The translations under genes and the position numbers were made by a program. 64,000 nt of DNA from Trifolium pratense (Eukaryota; Streptophyta; Magnoliopsida; Fabales; Fabaceae): NCBI RefSeq assembly GCF_020283565.1, contig NC_060065.1, forward strand, positions 58,778,772-58,842,771. Reading direction: 5' to 3'. The notes under the pieces were generated by a model. That model was given only the letters and a program-made list of their open reading frames with translations. It was not told the DNA's origin and made no database searches. Shown here one piece after another: positions 38,544 to 48,200 of the stretch; position 1 is the first letter of the stretch, and each line of letters starts with the position of its first letter.

Positions 38544-39737
38544 TTCTTTCTTTTTCTCTAATTCCCACCCAAACTCTCATGTCATAAATCTCTCTCCATT
38601 TTTCTTCTACAATTTATCCGTTTAATTAAGTAACAAAATTGTTTTACAAAATACATTGAAATCAATTTATAGAAACTTATCCCTAATTTATGCATAATCA
38701 ATCAATTTTTACTTTTATTGGCCTATATTCGTTAATTAAAGGGCAACATCAAATAAACATAACTAGCACCACAAAATACATTCTACTCCCATCCCTTTCC
38801 TAATGGATTAAAGGGCAATATTATTTTTTTCAAAAAATAAATAAATTTATTAATGTTATTTTGTTTTTTTATGCTTAAATATACATATTTTCCCTTTAAA
38901 TATATCAACTATATCAAGAGTTTCAATTACTTATCGAATTCTCTTCATTATGTTGGTGACTCTTTGAATTTGTTAAAACAAGTTTTTTAAAGTTTTATTG
39001 AAAAACTATTTAAGATCGTTAATGTCACAAACTCACAAGAAAGATTGAATGATCTTTTCATTTTATGTATCGAGAAAGATATGATAGAAATATCGTCGTT
39101 TAGAAATGCAAGTAGGAATTATTTTGTATAAGTATTTGGATATTAAATAAAAAATTCAATATTTTTTGGGTATTTAATTTTTTGGCAAAAATACATCGGT
39201 CCTTTATCTTATTTATTTGTAACACTTTAATTCTTTATTTTTTTATTTGTAACATATAAATCGTTTATCTTGTATATTTGTAATACTTCAATCTTTTTTC
39301 TTATTTTTTGCCCAATTTTTTTTTTATACTACTTAATTTTAAGGGCCAATTCTCCCTTATGCCACCAAAATTTCAGAACCACACCAGTTCATGGTCGCCT
39401 CAAGTGTAACTGGACGGGGCTGGTGAATTCGTGATTACCGAAGCCGTTTCATTCTAGTTGTGATTCTAACATTCTCTATGAGAGGGTCAACACAATTGAA
39501 GGGGAGGTTGACAATCAGGGAAGCTATGTGTGAAACAATTCAAAAGGTCTCTCTCATGTTACTTTTAAAAGTGATTAAAAAATTGTAGTGATGTTATTTC
39601 TTATATCTTTCTCTCTTCTCTTTTACTATCTCACACACACCTTTTTCTCCTTATTTTACAAGTCACACCCATTAACAAGCAAATGTTCCACAAAGAATAG
39701 TCAAACACAAAGCGAAATCACAACCGTCAACGCGACC
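38544..39737. other. AT-rich intergenic region
   Basis: No gene seen. The part next to 38543 is probably 5' UTR and promoter of the USP-kinase gene. Around 39190-39300 a TTTATTTGTAACA motif recurs three times, repeat-like. Confidence 0.5.
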
Positions 39738-40274
39738 ATGGATTCCGATAAGCTTAGCAACATCAACTCTATACATGATGATCTTGTATTCTACATTATT
39801 TCAAAACTTCAATCAAATCATTGAAGTATTTTGGATGCGTGCACAAATCTAATAACCATGTACCGCAACGATTGCATATCTATTAGTATTAACCAATCTC
39901 ATGATGATGATTCCCATATATTTCTCCTCATACATCTTCCTAAATTTCCTGTCACATATGATTATTGTAAGTTGTAACCACACACATTTGCTCCCTCCTG
40001 ATTTGACTTTTAAGAATACACTCAAATGAAATTTTCCACCTTCATTTCAAGAGGATTACTATCATCTTCAGATTTTGGGCTCCATTGGTGTTAACGTACG
40101 GCATTCTTTGTCTCAACTCTCAAGCAGCATAAACAAGGACAAGATGTAAATAAGGTTCATGGATTTGGTTATGACAAAGTTAGAGATGACTATAGTATCT
40201 AACATTTGGTCACCAATAACACGAGACCCCTTGTTTTAGATATATAGTCTAAAAAACATCTCTTGGAGGATACT

Positions 40275-40945
40275 TGTTGCAAATTGCCTTGAAAACATGG
40301 AAGACAGCAAAAGCTGTTGTTTTGGCGCCCCGGACGAAATTCTGGTGCCCCGGGCGAAATTGTGTAGCAGGAAAAGGGGCTGGATTTTGTTTCGGTGCCC
40401 CAGGCGTGAAAACTGGTGCCTCAGGCGAAAAGTTCGCCCCAGGCGTGAAAACTGGTGCCTCGGGCGAAATTCTGCGCAGTGTTATATATATGTCACGTTT
40501 TCTGATATTTGTAACAGGATTTTAGGGTTTTTAAGGCCAACAAAAAAGCTAGGGTTAAAAGAGATCATCTTGGGAAGACTTTAGGGTTGGGGAATCACCC
40601 TATCATCTTGGGAAACACTTGTTGATTGAAATCTCTTGGTCACGAGAAGAGATTTGGGAAAAGGGTAGAATTAGGGTTGAAGTCTAATTCTTGCAACTCT
40701 TGTATTGAATCTCGTTGTAATCAAGTTTTCTATCGATAGTGGAACGGAGATTCTCTCTCCCCCAGAGTAGGTCGGTTTTGACTGAACTAGGTAAACAATT
40801 TCATCGTGTCTTTTATTGCTTTTGGTAGTTCTATCTTTTGTTGATTTATTGATTATTGCTCATTCATTTTGATTTGGTTGCTTTAATTCATTTGTCCCAC
40901 ACACTAAAGTATTATTGGTGTTGTTTTCGATCCGGATTCACAACA
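40275..40945 (+). repeat. 5' LTR of non-autonomous element
   Basis: Contains the GC-rich motif array at 40321-40475 and a TATA-like TTATATATATG at 40482-40492. Confidence 0.88.
40321..40475 (+). promoter_or_regulatory. GC-rich motif array upstream of LTR TATA box
   Basis: Six related motifs of 17-20 bp, for example GGTGCCCCGGGCGAAATT and GGTGCCTCAGGCGAAAAG, stand head to tail and end about 7 bp before the TATA-like box at 40482. The 3' LTR has the same array at about 41785-41941. A regulatory role is inferred from position only. Confidence 0.55.
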
Positions 40946-41149
40946 ATTGGCGCCCACCATGGGGCAAAGGGTTAAACGGATTAAGTACTATGGGTTCAAA
41001 ATGGGTTATCGAGGGACTTTCTAGAGACAATTTAGAATTGTGGAAAGTGAAGATGGGATTAAGAGCAATTTTAATGTTTGGGGATAAAACATGGAGTGTG
41101 ATTATCCGGTGCCTCGGAGGTAAAAAGCTAATGGAGATTGCGATGAAGG

Positions 41150-41284
41150 TCGGCCTGGAGAGGCGGTGATAATAATACTCAACATCGGCCTGAAGAGGCG
41201 GTGGAATAATACTCGACATCAGCCTAGAGAGGCGGTGATAATAATACTCAACATTAGTCTGGAGAGGCGGTGCTAAGAATACTC
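41150..41284 (+). repeat. Tandem repeat, four ~35-bp units
   Basis: The unit begins CGGCCTGGAGAGGCGGTG and continues with AATAATACTC-type sequence. Four copies with a few substitutions fill the middle of the non-autonomous element. Confidence 0.8.
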
Positions 41285-41738
41285 GGTTACAAGGTGGAAG
41301 ACATAGTGGATATACCCACTTTGAGGCTTTGGTGGAGGAATGTCACTTTGAGGTGGAGGTACACCAAAGTGGTATCACTATGGAGACCTTGTGTGGAAGC
41401 AACGGTGATCAAGCTTGGTAACTTGTTAGACTGCTGGAGGTAGTTGGACACAAGGAGAGTTTGAGGTTGCAACTTGTGAAACCACCTAAAATTCCAAGGT
41501 TGGAAGCAAGCATATCTTCAAGAGTACGGAAAACTACAATCCGGGGTTTGAAGGGGATACGGTGTAGTTTGTGGATTGTCCTAAAAATCCAAGGGCAATT
41601 GGAAGCAAGCGTTTTTCGGGAGTACAAAGAGGTAGACTCCGGGGGCCGAAGAGGGTGTGGTGTAAACAAGTGGATAGAGCAGCACGATGGTTGATGGGAA
41701 GTTGACATCACCATCGTTTTAAAGGCAAGGTGGAGATT

Positions 41739-42433
41739 TGTTGCAAATTGCCTTGAAAACATGGAATACAGCAAAAGCTGTTGTTTTGGCGCACCGGGCA
41801 AAATTTTGGTGCCCCGGGCGAAATTGTGCAGCAGGAAAAGGGGCTGGTTTCTGTTTCTGCGCCCCAAGCGTGAAAACTGGTGCTTCATGCGAAAAGTTCG
41901 CCCCAAGCATGAAAACTGGTGCCTCAGGCGAAATTCCGCGCAATGTTATATATATGTCAAGTTTTCTGATATTTGTAACAACAAAAAAGCTAGAGTTCAT
42001 GAACCAGATTAAACTGGTGGTGAAAAACCAAAAAAAAAAAAAAAGCTAGAGTTAAAAGAGATCATCTTGGGAAGACTCTAGGGTTGGGGAATCACTCTAT
42101 CATCTTGGGAAACACTTGTTGATTGAAATCTCTTGGTCACAGAAGAGATTTGAGAAAATGGTAGAATTAGGGTTGAAGTCTAATTCTTGCAACTCTTGTA
42201 TTGAATCTCGTTGTAATCAAGTTTTCTATCGATAGTGGAACGGAGATTCTCTCTCCCCGAGAGTATGTCGGTTTTGACTGAACTGGGTAAACAATTTCAT
42301 CGTGTTTTTTATCGCTTTTGGTAGTTCTAGCTTTTATTGATTATTGCTCATCCATTTTGATTTGGTTGCTTCAATTCATTTGTCCCGCACACTAAAGTAT
42401 TATTGGTGTGGTTTTCGATCCGAATTCACAACA
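41739..42433 (+). repeat. 3' LTR of non-autonomous element
   Basis: Aligns with the 5' LTR except for scattered substitutions and the insertion near 41985-42050, so this element is clearly older than the Athila element at 43886. Confidence 0.88.
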
Positions 42434-42890
42434 ATACTCGTGACCCCTTGTTTGAGATATATACTCGCAGACGAAGAACTCAAAATGTACTAGGATGAAA
42501 TGTTCATTGGATGGGATCACAACATAATGGTAAAATGTGTTTGGTTTCATATTTGACTCAAGTGACGAGGTGTTCTCTATATGAGACGTCACTAGGTGGT
42601 GTTAAATGGGTCAATTTCTTTGATCTCAAAACTCAAATCATAACAACAATAATACTACTTTAGAAATATCACTTTTGGGTGAGGAAATCATGGATCAAAT
42701 TCTTTATTTTTCGCCCCATACATTCCTTTGACCGGAGCCCAATTGGAGTTGGGAAGAAGGGATATATTTTCTTTAGAGAAAAAAATGATGAACTAGCATG
42801 AATTGATCTGAGCATTCAAACAGTTGATCGAGGAGATCGGTGTTAAAGAAGAGGTATTTAGTTGTATTGTATGATAGGAATTTACAAGGA

Positions 42891-43885
42891 AAGCCTTCTT
42901 CCAATTGGAAATAATTAGTTTTCTTTTGTTATTATTTTTTTTCATTGTCTTTTGCTATTTTAACCCAGAGGTATATGACTATGTTATTAGGATGTTTACC
43001 TGTATACAAAGTGATTTTTCAACTGCTCAAACCATAATTATTATTAAGTACTTGTCAAATTAAGCGGCCCTTTGGTGATATGTTTATCAATGTTTACTCT
43101 TTTTCGATTTGCAATTTGATCTTGTTTCTATTTCAATTGTAAGAATGATATTATTTTTTTATTTACTGAACGTGCTCAAATTTTACACTTATGTATCTCT
43201 CCTTCTGAACTTCAATACATTATGCTTGAAATATATATACCGCTGTGTATAATATCGTTCTTTAGTTTTTGTACCGATCCATATCAGTTAACTCAGCATG
43301 TACAGGCTTCATGGTTTAATAATTGAGCTTATGAAATTTTAACAGTGGTTTTGCAAACAAAAATGTATAATATCCAAACCCACTTGTTTTAATTTATGTC
43401 TTACTATTAGAGTTTGTTAAGTGTATGTAAATACCCCTCCCATCTCAATTCTTTATCTCTTTATCGCGGAATATTGCACTCGGTATTCAGTTTCTATCTT
43501 TATTTTCTATGAATTTAGAATTTCTGTTAGAGCTGTGGAATGCCAAGAAACCTTGCAACAGTACAAGGGGTGGTTTTAATTGCACATAATTTACTTTGTT
43601 ATAAAGTAGACAAGTATGAATATATGGTCAGTTATTTGCTTGATGATTTTCCTTTCAAGCACTCTCAGTTTCTCTATTTTTGTTCACTTGAAGGTGATTT
43701 TTTGTATGCTCGTTCGTTATGATGCTCGCTCGGTAAAGACCTATTGTGTTGGGATTTATAGTCAATCCATATATAGAGGTGATTTAAATTTTCATTGAAG
43801 TTTTGTTTCCCTTTTTCTACCTAAAGCTAAAAAATGTATGTTTTTGTCTTGGTGATGTCAAAGACATTTGTGACTTCAAGCTTGA
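42891..43885. other. AT-rich intergenic DNA, no gene recognised
   Basis: A few short open frames near 43540-43800 have no recognisable domain. The last 40 bases before 43886, joined to the sequence after 55836, are the target site of the Athila element. Confidence 0.45.
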
Positions 43886-45062
43886 TGATGACGTTAGTCA
43901 TTACATGGAAATAAAGACCATTTTCAAGTGTTTTTAGAGGTTTTTGACCTAAATCATGAAGAATAAGACATTGATTTGAAGCTACATGCGAAGGAAGATA
44001 GCAGGTAAAAATTGGTGGAAATTGAAGTATTTTTACGCCTGGGGCGGAAGTTTTTGCGCCTGAGGCGGAAATTTCACTGAAGAAGCTGGTTTGCTCACTG
44101 TTTTGCCGTTTCAGGCGAATTTCTTGTGCCTGAAACGAAACTGCTTACGCCTGGGGCGGAAATTCTGTGTTTCAGGCGGAAAACGTTACTTTTGATCAGT
44201 TTTATAAAAGGGAAACATCAGATCTGGATCATTATCGAATTTTTGACACTGAGAACAGCATTTGGAGCGATTTTGGAGGATCAAGAGCGACCAAGCAAGG
44301 ATTCAAGTGTGGAAACACATCAAGATTCTTCTTGTAATTATGCTTTCTTTCATTTTAATTGATGTAATTTTTGAATTTGCAATGTCTAGCTAAATTCTCA
44401 TGATTGGTCCTTAGGTGATTCTAATTACTTTTGATCTTGAATTATGTGATTGTCATATGATATGATTAATGAATTACGAAGTTAGTTTCTATTGATTGTT
44501 CTTTGTGCTTAATGCTTTGTATGAATTCGCGACTTATATGATGATTGCAATGATTTGTTTTACTATGACAATAGAAATAAATCATCGATCTAGGAATGAT
44601 TAATCAATTAACTTTGACTTAAGACATTTTGGATTGTTAATTGAGATTAAAGGATTAAAGGTTATAAACCTCAATTGATCATAGATTACCTAAGACATTA
44701 GGGATCGATGATCAAGGGAGAGGATTATGTTACCAAGACATTGGGCATAATTATTTTTGATTTAATCTAATCGTGAAACTAAAGTTGAGTAATTTGTAAT
44801 CATACATGAAATTACCAAGAAAAATAGTAATTAGATGACCCAAAAAGGACCAATCGCTTTTCTTACATCAATCTAAACACCAAAGCAATTCCAAAGTTTA
44901 AAAATTTGAACTTGAAACCAAACAAGAACCCCCTTTTACAATTTATGTCAATTTACAAGAGTATGTCTTCAATTTACAATTGATTTACAACAATCCCTGC
45001 GGAAAGAACGATTTTATTATACTACTTGACGGCTATTTAGTACACTTGCTAAATTTCTATCA
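43886..45062 (+). repeat. 5' LTR of Athila-type element
   Basis: Carries six GC-rich motifs at 44031-44183 and a TATA box TTTATAAAAG at 44201-44210. The short open frame at 44126-44362 recurs unchanged in the other LTR and is not a gene. Confidence 0.95.
44031..44183 (+). promoter_or_regulatory. GC-rich motif array and TATA box in Athila LTR
   Basis: Motifs such as TTACGCCTGGGGCGGAAG, TGCGCCTGAGGCGGAAATTT and GCCGTTTCAGGCGAATTT lie just ahead of the TATA box at 44201-44210, so they would sit in U3. Identical copies are at 54800-54952. Confidence 0.55.
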
Positions 45063-45068
45063 AGTTTT

Positions 45069-45085
45069 TGGCGCCGTTGCCAGGG
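45069..45085 (+). other. Primer-binding site of Athila-type element
   Basis: TGGCGCCGTTGCCAGGG begins six bases after the 5' LTR, the usual spacing and sequence for Athila/Tat-group elements. The matching tRNA was not determined. Confidence 0.8.
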
Positions 45086-45264
45086 ATTGTTGATCAAATC
45101 AACAAGGCAATTGATTCATACTTTTTAAATTTTATTGTTTTATTGATTAAGTTTTTGTTTTTTTTTAATATATATATAAAAAAAAAAAATATAAGTTCTG
45201 AATTTTATTTTCATTTTCATTCTTGTGTAGTGCAGTTGCTTCTTAAGGTATTTTCTGGTTGTTT

Positions 45265-48200
45265 ATGCAAGGTAGGAAAGCAGCAAGAGAACTTATCTTT
45301 GATCCTGAAATAGAGAAAACAGCTAAAGCAAACAGGAAAGCAGTTCGGTTAGCCCGAGAGGTTGCCCGGTTAGAAGGTGTTGCACAAGAAAGTAGTGAAG
45401 AAGTGGTTTCTAGTCCAAACACATCGGACAACGAAGCCAACATCATGGCTGAGAATCACCCACCACCTCCACCAGTTGTGCCTGAAAGGACATTAGGTGA
45501 CTATGGCCAAAGAAACAACGGAGAGCTTGCCAATCTGGGTTTTCAACCAAGGAATCATGTGTCATTTGATATCAAGAATTCAGTGCTCAGCGCCCTCAAA
45601 GAGAATCAATACTCAGGGGCAGAAACACAATGTCCAAATCTCCACCTGGAGCATTTCTATGAAGCTTGTGACTATACAGACCCACCAGGAGTATCTGAAT
45701 CAGATAAAAGATTAAGGCTTTTCAAGTACTCGTTAACTGGAAGAGCTAAAGACTGGCTGGACACAATACCACCTAACACCATCACTACTTGGCAAGAGCT
45801 AGAGATGAAATTCATGGATAGGTACTTTCCAATTCACAAGTATCTTGAAAGAAGAGCTGACATTACAAGTTTTGAGCAAGGAGACTCCGAAACATTGTAT
45901 GATGCCTGGGAAAGATTCAAACTGTGCCTGAAGAAGTGTCCTAAGCATGGGCTTGATAGTCATACTCAAATGCAGCATTTCACACAAGGATTGAGAGCTC
46001 AAACTAGAATGTTTCTAGATGCATCGGCAGGTGGATCTTTGAAAAATAAAAATCAAACTCAAGCTAGAGAGTTGGTGGAATCCATGGCTCAAAATGAATA
46101 CAGAGTTGAAAATGATCGTGGTGCAAAGAAGAAGGCAGGCATGATAGAGCTTGATACTCAAACTGCTCTTTTGGCCCAATCTACATTGATGAACTCTCAA
46201 ATGGCAGCTGTGTTGAAACACCTCACTAGCACTCCAAATTCCCAGATGCCAGTCATGGCAGCTAATGAAGTGAAATGTGTTTTTTGTGGACAAGGGCATA
46301 CTAATGGCCAATGTTTTCCTGAAGGGTCAGAAGAGGCAAAGTACCTAGCCAACTTCAAAAGGAACAACCCAAAGTATGATCCATATTCAAACACTTATAA
46401 CCCAGGTTGGAGAGATCATCCAAATTTTGGTTGGGGAGGAAATCAAAACTCAAGTCAATCTCAACAACAATCTTCTTCACAAAACTCTCAACAAAGGAGA
46501 CCTTCTCAATTAGAGGATACACTTACTCAATTCATAAAGGTGACTCAAGGGAACTTCGAAGCTATGAAGGTGAGCCAAGATCAAATGAAAGCCAACCAAG
46601 ATATTGCCAACAAGAATCATGAAGCTTCAATTAAGAACTTGGAAACTCAAGTTGGGCAATTGTCAAGGCAATTCGCGGCTACTCAAAATAATGGTTTTGA
46701 AGGTTCTACAAAGGATAATCCGAGGAATGAAAGTTGCAAGGCGATTAATTTGAGAAATAGAGTGGTTCCTTCACCTGAGATTGTAACTAAGAAAAAGAGT
46801 GAGTCTAGTGTTGAGGGAGTGAAAGAAAAAAATAATGTTGAGGGAGAAGTTGAAAATGAGAATGAGGGAGAAGTTGAGAATGAGTTAGAGAAAATGATTG
46901 AGAGTGAGAAAGAGGAGTTAGTTGAAGAGGAGAAAGATAAAAAAATTGAAAAAGAGAATGATGAGAAGTTAGTTGAAAAGAGAGGCAAGGGTGTAGAGGA
47001 GAAAGAAAGTTATGTCCATGCCAAATTGCCATATCCGCGCAAGAAAAAGGCAAAGGCTAATGATCACCAACAATTCAAAAAGTTTATGAAGATGCTTCAT
47101 GATCTCCAAATTAACATTCCTTTTGCTGAAGTGTTGGAACAGATGCCTGTCTATGCCAAATTCATGAAAGAACTTATGACAAAGAAGCGGAAACCTCTTG
47201 ATGATGATACAGTAGAGATGACAGAGGAATGTAGTGCCATAATCCAAAAGAAACTTCCTCAAAAGAAGAAGGATCCTGGAAGCTTTACCATACCATGTTC
47301 AATAGGTAACATCTCCGTTGGTCGAGCTCTATGTGATTTAGGAGCTAGCATCAACCTAATGCCATTGTCAATGATGAAGAAGATACCCGGAGATGTTGCA
47401 AAACCCACAAAGATGCAGCTCTCTTTAGCTGATCGTTCTATTGTACATCCTTACGGCGTACTTCATGATGTGTTGGTAAGAGTTGCGGAGTTTGTTTTTC
47501 CGGCTGATTTCGTCATCCTTGATATGGAAGATGATGCAGATGTAGAACCATTGTTGTTGGGTAGACCATTCTTAGCTACCGGAAGAGCATTGATTGATGT
47601 TGAGATGGGAGAACTTATGTTGATAACACATGGGGAACAAGTCATGTTTAACGTGTTCAAAGCTATGAAACACCATGATGATGAGCCACAATGTTACAAG
47701 GTTAACGTGATTGAGGAAGTGGTAGAAGATGTCTTAGTGGAAGAAACACCATCCTTACCATTGGAAAGAGTAATTGTTAATTCCATTGATGATTTGGAAG
47801 AGGAATGGGACAAGGAGATTGAAATTTGTCTCCGTCAACTTGAAGCATGTAAAGAAGAAGAAACACAAAAAGATTTTGAAAATGTGTATGCTGTGGAAGA
47901 GAAAGCTAGTGGTAAGGAGGACCTAAAAGTTACTATTCCGGAGTTGAAGGAGCTTCCTCCTCACTTAAAATATGTTTTCTTAGGAGAAGATGCGTCACAA
48001 CCGGCAATCATAAGCAGCAGGTTGAGTTCTTTGGAAGCAGAGAAACTAACTAGAGTCTTGCGAGAAAATAAAGAAGCCATGGGGTGGAGCATCTCTGATT
48101 TGAAAGGGATTAGTCCCGGATTTTGTATGCATAAAATAAAAATGGAAGATGAATACAAACCTGTGGTGCAACCTCAAAGAAGACTAAATCCAACCATGAA

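Larger units (their letters stand above)
40275..42433 (+). mobile_element. Non-autonomous LTR retrotransposon with 5-bp TSD
   Basis: LTRs 40275-40945 (671 bp) and 41739-42433 (695 bp) start TGTTGCAAATTG and end TTCACAACA. The duplication ATACT flanks both sides (40270-40274, 42434-42438). A primer-binding site TGGCGCCCACCATGGGG is at 40948-40964 and a purine-rich tract lies just before 41739. The 793-bp interior has a short LELWKVKM-like segment that recalls a copia gag start and a 35-bp tandem repeat, but no pol. LTR2 has a 40-50-bp insertion near 41985-42050. The element needs enzymes from elsewhere. Confidence 0.88.
39738..42890 (+). pseudogene. F-box gene pseudogene split by an LTR element
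   Basis: It starts with an intact F-box N-terminus (MDSDKLSNINSIHDDLVFYI, ATG at 39738). One missing base after the SKL codons shifts the frame, after which KSLKYFGCVHKS is readable in another frame; the usual WSLLFENHHFMN-like stretch is absent. Pieces of the associated kelch/F-box-associated region follow to about 40269 (FQEDYYHLQILGSIGVN, HGFGYDKVRDDY with a stop). The LTR element 40275-42433 interrupts it, and C-terminal pieces (EKNDELA-like, DLSIQTVEEIG-like) follow to about 42890. It resembles the large Medicago/Trifolium F-box family. Not functional. Confidence 0.68.

Noticed and set aside
40274..40584. Cys/Arg-rich open frames as small peptides
   Set aside because: They are translations of the repeated GC-rich LTR motifs and recur in the second LTR.
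43540..43798. Two overlapping 60-codon frames
   Set aside because: No domain, no splice context and AT-rich composition; not distinguishable from chance.
44126..44362. Open frame of 78 codons present identically at 54895-55131
   Set aside because: It lies wholly in the LTR, recurs only because the LTRs are duplicated, and reads through the GC-rich motif array and TATA box; no domain.
46683..47262. Minus-strand Ser/Phe-rich frames
   Set aside because: Shadows of the Glu/Lys-rich spacer of gag-pol on the opposite strand.
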